Part shown: one piece after another, positions 42,379-52,000 of the stretch | Position numbering within the stretch: position 1 is the first letter of the stretch | Layout of the letters: the number at the start of each line of letters is the position of its first letter | Assembly: GCA_016745215.1 (NCBI GenBank) | Contig: CP050890.1 | Location: 4,526,001 to 4,590,000, forward strand | Length of the DNA: 64,000 nt | Direction of reading: 5' to 3' | Origin: Thiohalocapsa sp. PB-PSB1 | GTDB lineage: Bacteria > Pseudomonadota > Gammaproteobacteria > Chromatiales > Chromatiaceae | The notes under the pieces: generated by a model | Told to the model about the DNA's origin: nothing | Database searches by the model: none | What the model saw: only the letters and a program-made list of their open reading frames with translations | Position numbers and translations under genes: made by a program

Positions 42379-42450
42379 GTAGGGTGGAACAAGCGCAGCG
42401 GTTCCACCATTCGGCGTCGCGGTGGATCCGCTTCGCTTGATCCACCCTAC
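42379..42450. repeat. Imperfect palindromic repeat upstream of hsdS
   Basis: GTAGGGTGGAACAAGCGCAGCGGTTCCACC pairs in part with the end, GGTGGATCCGCTTCGCTTGATCCACCCTAC, across a short middle. Palindromes of this GTAGGGTGGA type are widespread in bacterial intergenic regions. It lies just before the GTG of hsdS and could fold in the mRNA. Confidence 0.7.
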
Positions 42451-42518
42451 GGGCTCGGCGCGGTGCATGCGGTGATTGGGTGGGTTGTCGGGGGCTTGTC
42501 TGCGGCGTCTGGCCATGC

Positions 42519-43316
42519 TCATTCCTCTTGCTCCGGCGCTTGCGCCGGTCGGTCCAACACATGCCGTGCCTCCAGCTCGCGCTTTAACTCCTCCTCGCTG
42601 GGCAGCACCCGCAGGTACTTGGAGGCGAACAGCTGTTCGCTGTCGTGCAGCACCGAGTAGCGCACCAGGGTGTCGTCCTTGTCGGCGCAGAGGATGATGC
42701 CGAGGGTCGGGTTGTCATCTTCGCCGCGCTTGAGGTCGTCGAACATGCGCACGTACATGTCCATCTGCCCGAGGAACTCCAGCACATAGGGGTCTTTGAC
42801 GAACTCAGCCGGCGTCGCGGTCGCCTGCTCGGCGGTCGCTGCCCCGTCGGGCGCGGACAGCAAGCGCTCATACCAGCCGGAGCGGATGTTGCGCTCCAGC
42901 TGCCGGCTGCTCCAGTGCTGCTCGGCGGCCTCCTGGATGTAGAAGTCGCGCGCACGGGGCTGCTCGATCCGCATGATCAGGCGGTAGTGGCTCCAGGACA
43001 ATTCTCTACGCAGTGCGTAGAGTTTCTCGTCGTCGGGGAAGGCCAAGTAGAACTGACCGAAGTTCCAGAGGTTGGCGACGGAGAAGCCCTTGCCGAATTC
43101 GTCGCCGAGCCGCCGCGACAACTCCCGGATCAGGAACCGCCCGTAGTCCGCCCGCGCCTCCCCGCCTTGCTCCTCCTCGACGATGCGCCGACCGACCTGC
43201 CAGTAGGCCTCCACCATGATGAAGTTGACGCTGGTCTGTGCCCGGTGGCGCGCCTGCCTGAGGATATCGCGCACCTGCTCGAAGAACGCGGGGCTCAGAG
43301 GCTGGCCCCCGGTCAT
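42519..43316 (-). CDS. YhcG-like (DUF1016) protein lacking the nuclease core
   Basis: 265 residues; intact relatives are ~350. The N-terminal DUF1016 part is complete (NFIMVEAYWQVGRRIVEEEQ, GKGFSVANLWNFGQFYLAFP, LSWSHYRLIMRI). The C-terminal GQMDMYVRMFDDLKRGEDDN and NPTLGIILCADKDDTLVRYS are also present. Between them EFVKDPYVLEFL joins directly to GQMDMY, so the segment with the PD-(D/E)xK residues (usually ...DFYIDLVFY...LVDLK) is missing. The frame is kept. Its ATG overlaps the hsdM stop (ATGA), so it is translationally coupled to hsdM. Confidence 0.85.
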   Translation of the reverse strand: MTGGQPLSPAFFEQVRDILRQARHRAQTSVNFIMVEAYWQVGRRIVEEEQGGEARADYGRFLIRELSRRLGDEFGKGFSVANLWNFGQFYLAFPDDEKLYALRRELSWSHYRLIMRIEQPRARDFYIQEAAEQHWSSRQLERNIRSGWYERLLSAPDGAATAEQATATPAEFVKDPYVLEFLGQMDMYVRMFDDLKRGEDDNPTLGIILCADKDDTLVRYSVLHDSEQLFASKYLRVLPSEEELKRELEARHVLDRPAQAPEQEE

Positions 43317-46006
43317 TGCGCTGCCCCCAGATAACCGAGCCGCTCCAGAAAGCCATCCAGGGTCGCCAGGGTCTCGGCGCGGCTGGCTTCGAGCTGGCGG
43401 CTGGAGCGGGCGTATTTGTCCCAGAGGTTTTCGACCACAGCGATCAATGCCCGCTTCTCGGCGTTGAGGTAGCGGTTCAGCTCTGTGCTGGCAATGCGGT
43501 AGAGCTTGGCCAGGATCAGCCCCCTCGCCTGGTCCGCGATGAGCGGTCCGCCGATGGCCTCCAGCAGTCCATCGACCTCGGCCATGCGCGCCCGCAACGC
43601 CGCCTTGTCCTTGCTCAGGGCATTGAACGCACGCTTGTCCGCCTTGCGGCCCGGGTCGAGCTTCGCCATCTGGGCCTCGACCTGCTCCAGCAGCTCCCGC
43701 GACTCGGCCTTGTACTCCTCGCCGCCGATGCGCTTGAGCTGGAGCTTCACCTGCAGCCCGTCGGTCTTGGCCTTGAGGTCTGCCTTGGCGTCCTTGATGC
43801 GCTGCTCCAGGGCCTTGATGGTCTTGTCCTGTGCGCGAAGCGCGGCCAGCTCCTTGCGCGCCGATTCGCCGACGCTGTCCTTGAGGTCGTCGATCAGCGC
43901 CTTGAGGGCCTTCTTGATGACGGCGGCCCCTATCTGAGCAGGCCCCTTTTCGTCCTCTTCCGGCTCATAGGCGGCGACCTCCTGGGCGGTCTCCACCGCC
44001 TCGGCCAGCTCGCCCTGGGCCTCGCCGATCCGCGCCTCCAGGGCCTCAATGGCGTCGGCCTCGGCCTGGAAGAAGGCGGCGATCAGGTCGTCGTCCGGGA
44101 TCAGGCTGTGGTGCCAGCCGGTGGCGACGATGGTCTTGAGATCGTAGCGGATCTGCTGCCACCAGTTGACGAAGACGCCGGCGGCCTGGAACTCGTCCAG
44201 CACCGTCAGAGGGATCAGCTGGTCCTTGAGGCTGGTGAGCAGGTCCAGGCGCACCTCCGGGAGCTTGCGGCCCGCGCGCAGCTCGGCGAAGTCGTCGCGG
44301 GCGACCTCCCACCAGCTTTCCAACGCCTGGTGGTGGATGGCCAATGTCTCCTGCAGCTCCGGGGATGCCTCCAGCACGGCCTTGATGGCCTGCTTGCCGT
44401 CGATGGCCTCGACGAAGGCCAGATAGCCGGGGCGCTCAGGCCGGAACAGGATGGCGGGGTCTACCTCGAACTGGTCGAAGTCGTCCTGCCGGGCCTTGAC
44501 CTCGGCCTCGGGGATGCCGCCGATCAGATGGGCCTGCACATCCTCGGGCTCGGGCTCAGGGGTGTTGTCCACATAGCGGCGGATGTAGAGGTTGCAGTCG
44601 TGGGTGCCGACGATCTCGGCGGCGTCCACCAGGCGGCTGTACTTGGGAATCTCGCGCTTGTGGGTGAAGACGGTGTCGATCTTCTCCACGTCCTCCGGGC
44701 GCAGCCTGTTCTGGTTCTTGCCCTCGGCGAACTCCCGGTCGGCGTTGATGAACAGCACCTTGTCGCGCAGGGCGTCGGGCTTGGATTTGTTGCAGACCAG
44801 CACGCAGGCGGGGATGCCGGTGCCGTAGAAGAGCCCCGGCGGCAGGCTGATGATGGCCTCGATGACGTCGTCGTTGATCAGCAGCTCGCGGATCAGCTTC
44901 TCCTTGCCGCCGCGAAACAGCACGCCGTGGGGCATGATGGTGGCCATGTGGCCGTCCGCCTCGAGGCTCGTCAGCATGTGCTGGACGAACATCAGGTCGG
45001 CCTTCTTGCCGGTCTCCGGGCACCATTCGCGGAAGCGGTTGGGGAATCTCAGGTTGGCGCGGCTGTAGTTCTGGGAGAAGGGCGGGTTGGCCAGCACCCG
45101 GTCGAAACGCCTGATCTGACCGTTGTCCAGGATCTGGGGATCCTCCAGCGTGTCACCGTTCTCCACCGTGAAGCGGGTGATGTTGTGGAGGATCATGTTC
45201 ATGTTGCAGATGGACCAGACGGTGCCGTTGGAGTCCTGGCCGTAGAGGAACAGGTCGTCCGCGTTCTGGCCCTGCTCTTCGATGTAGGCGTGGGTCTGGA
45301 TCAGGAAGCCGCCGGAGCCGGCGGTGGGGTCGTAGACGGCCATGCCCGCCCGCGGCTTGGTGAGTTGCACCAGCAGACGCACGACCTCGGCCGGTGTGTA
45401 GAACTCCCCGCCCTTTTTGCCGGCGCTGTCCGCGAAGTACTTGATCAGGTACTCATAGGCGGCGCCGAGCAGGTCCGGGAACTCGAAGTTGTCGTTGACC
45501 AGCACGAAGCGCGGCTGGTTGAAGTGGTCCAGCAGGTCCTTCCACTTCTGATCCGGGATCTTGGTCTTGCCCTTGACGGCGTTGAAGTCGATGTTGTTCT
45601 TCAGCACGCCGTTGAGTGAGTCGTTCTCGTCCTCGATGGCGGCAATCGCCTTGTTGAGCATGTTGCCGACGTCGTGCTTGAGGTGCTTGAGCGGCGGCAC
45701 CTGGTTACCGTCCAGATCCGTCCAGGGCTCATGCCAACGGGCGCGCGGCGGGACGAAGAAGGTCTCGCCGTAGGAGGTCTTGTCCTCCAGCAGTTCGTTG
45801 AGCAGTTCGGGGTCGTCGAGGTGGGCGAAGTCCCGCTTGCGCAGCTGCTCACGCTTGCGGTCGAACTCGTCCGACAGGCGCTTGATGAACAGCATGCCGA
45901 AGATGAACTCCTTGAACTCGGAGGCGTCCATCTTGCCGCGCAGGATGTCGGCGGATTTGAGCAGGAAGGATTCGAGCTGGGCGAGGGAGATCTTCTCTTG
46001 GTGCAT
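43313..46006 (-). CDS. hsdM: Type I DNA methyltransferase subunit HsdM
   Basis: 897 residues, longer than typical HsdM (~500-800). The N-terminal helical domain (LESFLLKSADILRGKMD) is followed by the N6-adenine methyltransferase fold: the SAM motif YDPTAGSGGFLIQTH and catalytic motif IV VLANPPFSQNYS. After ~residue 480 comes a long extension with a strongly charged coiled coil (EKGPAQIGAAVIKKALKAL, KELAALRAQDKTIKALEQRIKD). It methylates one adenine per half-site with HsdS. The ATG is 14 bases after a small RHH gene. Confidence 0.95.
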   Translation of the reverse strand: MHQEKISLAQLESFLLKSADILRGKMDASEFKEFIFGMLFIKRLSDEFDRKREQLRKRDFAHLDDPELLNELLEDKTSYGETFFVPPRARWHEPWTDLDGNQVPPLKHLKHDVGNMLNKAIAAIEDENDSLNGVLKNNIDFNAVKGKTKIPDQKWKDLLDHFNQPRFVLVNDNFEFPDLLGAAYEYLIKYFADSAGKKGGEFYTPAEVVRLLVQLTKPRAGMAVYDPTAGSGGFLIQTHAYIEEQGQNADDLFLYGQDSNGTVWSICNMNMILHNITRFTVENGDTLEDPQILDNGQIRRFDRVLANPPFSQNYSRANLRFPNRFREWCPETGKKADLMFVQHMLTSLEADGHMATIMPHGVLFRGGKEKLIRELLINDDVIEAIISLPPGLFYGTGIPACVLVCNKSKPDALRDKVLFINADREFAEGKNQNRLRPEDVEKIDTVFTHKREIPKYSRLVDAAEIVGTHDCNLYIRRYVDNTPEPEPEDVQAHLIGGIPEAEVKARQDDFDQFEVDPAILFRPERPGYLAFVEAIDGKQAIKAVLEASPELQETLAIHHQALESWWEVARDDFAELRAGRKLPEVRLDLLTSLKDQLIPLTVLDEFQAAGVFVNWWQQIRYDLKTIVATGWHHSLIPDDDLIAAFFQAEADAIEALEARIGEAQGELAEAVETAQEVAAYEPEEDEKGPAQIGAAVIKKALKALIDDLKDSVGESARKELAALRAQDKTIKALEQRIKDAKADLKAKTDGLQVKLQLKRIGGEEYKAESRELLEQVEAQMAKLDPGRKADKRAFNALSKDKAALRARMAEVDGLLEAIGGPLIADQARGLILAKLYRIASTELNRYLNAEKRALIAVVENLWDKYARSSRQLEASRAETLATLDGFLERLGYLGAAQ

Positions 46007-46020
46007 CGAGATGGCTTTCT

Positions 46021-46206
46021 TTATGCCTTAGAATTCGCTGTTGATGGTTCCGAGATCGCAACGCCGCTACGTTCGCAGTCGTCGCGCATGATCACTTCGA
46101 TCATGTTCGCCAGGCTGCGCCGCTCCTGTTCCGCCACCGCCTTTAGCCCCGCCTTCACAGCGGGTTCGATCCGCACCGTGATGGTCTCGGTCTTCAGTGC
46201 CGCCAT
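46021..46206 (-). CDS. Small ribbon-helix-helix protein upstream of hsdM
   Basis: 61 residues. The N-terminal strand TETITVRIEPAVKAGLKAVA and helices EQERRSLANMIEVIMRDD form an Arc/MetJ-type RHH fold. Such proteins bind DNA as dimers and often repress their own promoter. As first gene before hsdM it may autoregulate the restriction operon. An operator would be expected in 46207-46286, where no clear repeat was found. Confidence 0.75.
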   Translation of the reverse strand: MAALKTETITVRIEPAVKAGLKAVAEQERRSLANMIEVIMRDDCERSGVAISEPSTANSKA

Positions 46207-46286
46207 CGCTTTACCTCTTGACCATTGTGGCCGCTGGATGTACTGCGGATATACTACAGCGATATTTCCTCACAAGGAATATCGCC

Positions 46287-46403
46287 ATGGCCCGCCAATT
46301 CTCGTCCACCCAGTTCCTCCGCCGCGTACCCAACGGCCTGCTGGCCCGCTACTTCAAGGAACGGCATGGGGTGCTGGAAGAGATCGACTTCGGTAGTCTC
46401 TAG
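46287..46403 (+). pseudogene. 5' fragment of a conserved hypothetical gene
   Basis: 38 codons, MARQFSSTQFLRRVPNGLLA, RYFKERHGVLEEIDFGSL, with GGAAT upstream. Genes with this start are normally much longer. The frame stops right where the IS remnant at 46404 begins, so it was most likely truncated by that insertion. Confidence 0.55.
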
Positions 46404-46508
46404 AATGCTGTCCGAGAATGAAAATAAGACACAAGATATAATGTGCAAAACTCGATTGTAGGCGCTACATGTTGTGCGTGCTCTGAGTTCTCGGACAGCC
46501 TCCTAGCG
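46404..46508. mobile_element. ~100-bp internally deleted IS (both ends kept)
   Basis: CTGTCCGAGAA at 46408-46418 and TTCTCGGACAG at 46488-46498 are inverted repeats around ~70 bases of non-coding AT-rich DNA. The right end shares 19 bases with 35624-35642, next to the IS1182-like remnant, so it is probably a deletion derivative of the same IS. Confidence 0.65.
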
Positions 46509-47043
46509 CGCTGCGTTGTTGCAGCCAGTGGTGGGTGGCCAGTTCGCTGCCCGGTGCCGTCATGCGCTCGATCAAGGTGCCGATGGCTGCGGCGCGCTGC
46601 GGACCGTTGAAGCCCAACACCGTCAATTGCTCACCCAAGCCCACTTGGCGCAACGCCGATAAGGCGACCTGCTCCACCGCGACGCTGCGCGGGCGCACCA
46701 CGTCAACCGCACCGACATCAATGCTGTGATACTGCTTCGGCGCCGTGTCGCCGTCGGCGCGGCTTGCACGCGAGCGAATGACCTGTGCCGCATCATGCTG
46801 CGTCTGTTGCTCCCAGCGCGCATCTAATCCATCGGCGAATAGATCCGATTAGGCGCCGGGCAGCGCCTCGATGCGCTGCACCAACGCCGGCCATTGCGCC
46901 CGCGGCACGTCGAAATGCCGCCCGAGATTGAGCACCGTGCGCTGGCGCACCCGACCGGCTTCGCGCACGGATTCCACCAACCGATAGGTGAAATACCGCT
47001 CCCCGCTGCGCCGGCTCTTGATCGTGGTACGACGAATGTACAT
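46509..47043 (-). pseudogene. IS1634-type transposase remnant
   Basis: The ATG at 47043 starts MYIRRTTIKSRRSGERYFTY and RLVESVREAGRVRQRTVLNL, the typical N-terminus of IS1634/IS4-group transposases. A stop after PGA (46849) breaks the frame; further codons in shifted frames (EQQTQHDAAQVIRSRAS, VVRPRSVAVEQVALSALRQVG, LTVLGFNGPQRAAAIGTLIERM) continue the protein to ~46510. The catalytic remainder is missing. The IS derivative at 46404 lies at its 3' end. Confidence 0.75.
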
Positions 47044-47216
47044 GCCGACCATGCTGCGACGGATTGCCGTCAGGGTCAATGGCCCAACAGTCGATTATGG
47101 CACTACACGGCACCGAGCAATTCCAAGTACCTGATCTGCATGATATGCACCAAAACTGCGTGTACTATCGATCAGACACTTACCAGAAATCGGGGTTGCG
47201 AAGTGTTAAAGACGGG

Positions 47217-48847
47217 CTACGAGCCAACGGGTGCTAACGACGTAGGAGCCCGCTTGCGGGCGACCCAGCGGACCGCCGCAAGCGCCGCATCTCCCCCGAG
47301 CGACCTTCAATTCACCGCAGAGACGCAGAGAACGCAGAGAAGAAGGCTGCATCCACCACGGCCCCTCTGCGCCCTCTGCGCCTCAGCGGTAAAATCCAAC
47401 GCGTCGCCCGCAAGCGGGCTCCTACAAGCCAACGGGTGCTAACGACGTAGGAGCCCGCTTGCGGGCGACTCAGCGGACTGCACGCGAGCGCGGCACCTCC
47501 CCCGAGCGACCTTCGATTCACCGCAGAGACGCAGAGAACGCAGAGAAGAGGCTGCATCCACCACGGCCCCTCTGCGCCCTCTGCGTCTCTGCGTCAAAAT
47601 CCAACGCGTCGCCCGCAAGCGGGCTCCTACAAGCCAACGGGTGCTAACGACGTAGGAGCCCGCTTGCGGGCGACCCAGCGGACTGCCCGCAAGCGCCGCA
47701 TCTCCCCCGAGCGACCTTCAATTCACCGCAGAGACGCAGAGAACGCAGAGAAGAAGGCTGCATCCACCACGGCCCCTCTGCGCCCTCTGCGCCTCTGCGT
47801 TAAAATCCAACACGTCGCCCGCAAGCGGGCTCCTACGAGCCAACGGGTGCTAACGACGTAGGAGCCCGCTTGCGGGCGACTCAGCGGACTGCACGCGAGC
47901 GCGGCACCTCCCCCGAGCGACCTTCGATTCACCGCAGAGACGCGGAGAACGCAGAGAAGAGGCTGCATCCACCACGGCCCCTCTGCGCCCTCTGCGTCTC
48001 TGCGTTAAAATCCAACACGTCGCCCGCAAGCGGGCTCCTACGAGCCAACGGGTGCTAACGACGTAGGAGCCCGCTTGCGGGCGACCCAGCGGACTGCACG
48101 CGAGCGCGGCACCTCCCCCGAGCGACCTTCGATTCACCGCAGAGACGCAGAGAACGCAGAGAAGAGGCTGCATCCACCACGGCCCCTCTGCGCCCTCTGC
48201 GTCTCTGCGTTAAAATCCAACACGTCGCCCGCAAGCGGGCTCCTACGAGCCAACGGGTGCTAACGACGTAGGAGCCCGCTTGCGGGCGACTCAGCGGACT
48301 GCACGCGAGCGCGGCACCTCCCCCGAGCGACCTTCGATTCACCGCAGAGACGCGGAGAACGCAGAGAAGAGGCTGCATCCACCACGGCCCCTCTGCGCCC
48401 TCTGCGTCTCTGCGTTAAAATCCAACACGTCGCCCGCAAGCGGGCTCCTACGAGCCAACGGGTGCTAACGACGTAGGAGCCCGCTTGCGGGCGACCCAGC
48501 GGACTGCACGCAAGCGCGGCACCTCCCCCGAGCGACCTTTGATTCACCGCAGAGACGCAAAGAACGCAGAGAAGAGGCTGCATCCGCCATGGCCCCTCTG
48601 CGCCCTCTGCGTCTCTGCGTTAAAATCCAACACGTCGCCCGCAAGCGGGCTCCTACGAGCCGACGGGTGCTATAGCCCTCTCACGTGACATCAAAACTGT
48701 CCCTTTCGTTTAAGGCCTGCACTCACACACCAAAAACAAAAGGGCATATCTGGTTATCATGTTGAGTGACTATAACGACGTAGGAGCCCGCTTGCGGGCG
48801 ACCCAGCGGACCGCACGCAAGCGCCGCATCTCCCCCGAGCGACCTTC
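47217..48847. repeat. 205-bp tandem repeat array, left block (~7 units)
   Basis: Units recur every 205-206 bp (for example at 47459, 47664, 47870, 48075, 48280 and 48485 for the same position). Each contains two nested inverted repeats. The outer pair is GTAGGAGCCCGCTTGCGGGC and GCCCGCAAGCGGGCTCCTAC at unit borders. The inner pair is CACCGCAGAGACGCAGAG and CTCTGCGTCTCTGCG. Units differ by few substitutions. The block is interrupted at 48673-48772 by a MITE, and its last unit stops at CGACCTTC (48847), where the CHAT module begins. The short ORFs in it are artefacts. Confidence 0.92.
48673..48772. mobile_element. MITE-2 copy a (100 bp), TA target duplication
   Basis: TAGCCCTCTCACGTGACATC ... 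TCATGTTGAGTGACTA with imperfect terminal inverted repeats, flanked by TA on both sides. The neighbouring repeat units show the empty site (GGTGCTAACGACG), so the insertion and TA duplication are directly visible. An identical-length copy is at 56174-56273. No ORF. Confidence 0.88.
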
Positions 48848-49002
48848 TTCGAAGGCAACACCGCCCAGACCGGCGCCTAACCCAATCGGCCAGCACCGCA
48901 ATCCCAAACCTATCCACCCGGCCTGCAATGCGGTAACCTTGCCACAGCAACCAAACCCGCGCCGACAAGTCGGCTGCGGCGCCCACGCAACAGGAGGTCG
49001 TC

Positions 49003-52000
49003 TTGTCCATCTGCCTACTCATCCAGAACGACAGCATCAGCCTGCGGGTCGCATCCACTCCCTTGGCGGCTCCCATGCCATTGGACGAAACGGCCGTGAC
49101 GCTGCTGCACCAAATCGCCGAAGCCTATCGCCGCCTGGAACGCCGCGCCGATCGGAAACATGCATTGCAACTCGGCCACAGACTGTACCGCTGGATGGAT
49201 GCCGCCGATGCCCGCCTCGCGCGCGCCATCGAGCAAGCTGGCGCGCCGCTGCTGTTCGAGGTCCATTGCCCGAGCCGCGAACCCTCGGCAGCGGAATGGG
49301 CGGTATTGCATGCGCCCTGGGAAATGTTGGCCGATCAACACGGACATCTGGCCGCCGAACCCTTGCTGAGCTTCGCCCCCTACCGGCGACTCGGACCGCG
49401 GCGCACACCGCTGGCCCCGGACGACTACCGGCTCGGGCTCTGCTTCATGGCCGCATCGCCGGCGGATCAGCCGGAGCTGGACTTCGAGGCCGAGGAACAA
49501 GCCATCCTCACCGCCGTCGGCAGCACCGCGCTGGATCTGGTGGTGGAAGAGAGCGGCACGGCCAGCACCCTGGGGCAAACCCTGCGCGACAGCGGCGATC
49601 TGCCGGTGCTGCATCTTTCCTGCCATGGCCATTCGGCCTGGCGGGAAAACCAAAACCAGCCGGAGCGCCCGGTGCTGATGCTCGAGGACGGCGCCTTCGG
49701 CTCCAGCCCCACCGACGCGCCCACCCTATTACGCGCCTTGCAACCGCGCGCCCTGCGCCTGCTGTTCCTGTCCGCCTGTCTGAGCGCCCATGCACCGACT
49801 GCCGACTCGGCGTCGGCGCCGCGGCCTGCCGGCGAGCTTCCCCCGGCACCGGAGCACAAAGCGCCGGATGCCAGCGCCGCTGGAGCCCAAGGCGCATCGG
49901 CAACCGCGGCGGCGCCGGTGCACTCCCTGGCCACCGCTCTGCTACGCGCCGGACTCCCGGCCGTGCTCGGCTGGGATGGCTCCGTGGCCGACCAGGCCGC
50001 GACCCGATTCGCCGCGACCCTGTATCGCAGCCTGGCAGAGCAGACAGGCCTGGCGCTCGCGGTGGCCGCCGCGCGTGCCGCATTGCTGGATGAAGCCCAG
50101 GGAGGACCCTGGTCCGACTGGCATCTGGCGCGGCTGTGGCTCGGCGATCGGGGCGAAGCCGAACAGCCCTTCGTGCAAGGTCGGCGCAAGCGCTCCTTAT
50201 TGCCCGCGAACTATATGCAAAAGGACCTGCTGGATAAAGACGTGCCGGTGGCCGCCCACGGCTACTTCGTCGGCCGTCGCCGGGAATTGCAGCGCGCCCT
50301 TGCGGCCCTGTCCGGTGCCGATTCCATCGGCGTGCTGATCACCGGCATGGGCCGGCTGGGCAAATCCAGCCTCGCGGCGCGCATCGTCAATCGCCTGCGC
50401 GACCAGCGCTCGGTGGCCGTCGTGCATGGCCGTTTCGGCATCGCGCTGCTGCTGGAACGGCTCACCCGAACACTGGAAGATCAGCCCGCGGCGGCGCAGT
50501 TGCTGGCGCAACAGTCCGCTGCCGTACAGCAGGCCTTGCCCGAGGGCGACGCCGCGGCCCTGCCGGCATTCCGGCAACTGCTGCTGAACCTGCTCGGCGG
50601 TCCCTGCCAGCAGCGCACCGACGCCGGCAAACCGCTGCTGCTGGTGCTGGACGATTTCGAGCAGCTGCTGGTGGATGGTGCCGCGCCGCGGCCGGTGGAT
50701 GCCGAGCATGCCGGGCTGGTGGGCTTGTTGCTCGAGGTGTTCGAGCCGACCCGCAGCGACAGCCGCTTGCTGATCACCAGCCGCTATCCATTCACCCTGT
50801 CCAGCAGCCCTGCCAGTTTGGCTTCTGGTCTGGCTTCAGTACCGGCTTCTGGCGCCGGCGACGACCCGGCCACCCGGCTGCATCCCATCGCATTGGGCAG
50901 CTTTCGGCCAACCGAGCAAGACAAATTGCTGTTGCGCCAGCGCGGCGCCGCCGAGCAAAGCGCCAGCGAACGCCCTGGGCGTTTCACGGACCTGGCCGAG
51001 CGCGAAGCCCTGCTGGAAGGCGCCAAACGCGCCGCCCGCGGCAACCCGGGCCTGATGGACCTGATCGGCGCCGGCCTGGTATTGAACCCCAATGTACCGC
51101 TGGCCGCCGCCGAGGCCGCGTTGCGCGACATGGAAACCCATCTGACCGGCGGCCCATTGCCGACCGACGAGCGACTGCGGACCCTGCTGGAACAGATCGC
51201 CGTGGACAAACTCTTGGCCTTGGCCGGCGATTCGGGGCAGGAATTGGTGCGGGCATTGACCTTGGTCGAACAGCCGCTGCCGTTCCAGGTGATCCAGGCC
51301 ATCGCCGAGCAGCTCGGCGGCGACCCGGAGCATCTCGCGGCCCTGGGCCTGCTGGAACCCGGACTCGCCCCGGTGCGCAGCCTGAACGATCCGGCCAGGC
51401 CATCCCGGCGCGTCAACCCGCTGGCCGCCGGACGGCTATCATCGCTGACCGAGGCCGAGCGGCAGACGGTCGCCGCCTTGACCCTGGCGCCGCTGCACAG
51501 CGCCTGGACCGCCGACGGCTCATGGCCCGACGACGTCGACCTGGCACTGTGCCGGCTCGCAGTGCTGGTGGCCGGACCGGCGGCTGAGCCGGCAGTTGAG
51601 CCGGCAGCTGATCAGATGGCCGTCGTGGAACACGCACGCACCGTCGCCGAGACCGTCGCCCAGCACCAGGGCGCCAAAGCAATCGGGGCGCTGGAGCGCG
51701 ACAGCTACCAGGATGCCGCCCAGCTGGCCCGGCAAGTGAACGCTCTATTACAACGCGCCGCCCGCCCACCCACCCGCAGATTCAGCGCCGCTGCGGTACG
51801 GGTATTGGCAGCCGCCGGCCATGTCGACGAGGCCGATGCAATCCTGGCCGATGCCGATCCCGGTGGCGACCCCGATGGCGATGAAGATTGGGTCGGCACC
51901 CTCCAGATCGCCCAGCAGCGCGGCGAGCGTCTGCATCGAAAAGGCGACCTGAACGGCGCCATGGCCGCGTTCGAGGAGGGGCTCGACCTGGCGCAGCTGA

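Noticed and set aside
43316..45619. 767-codon plus-strand frame antisense to hsdM, and 466 codons antisense to hsdR (38237-39637)
   Set aside because: Low-complexity Leu/Val/Gln-rich shadow of real genes with full domain evidence on the other strand.
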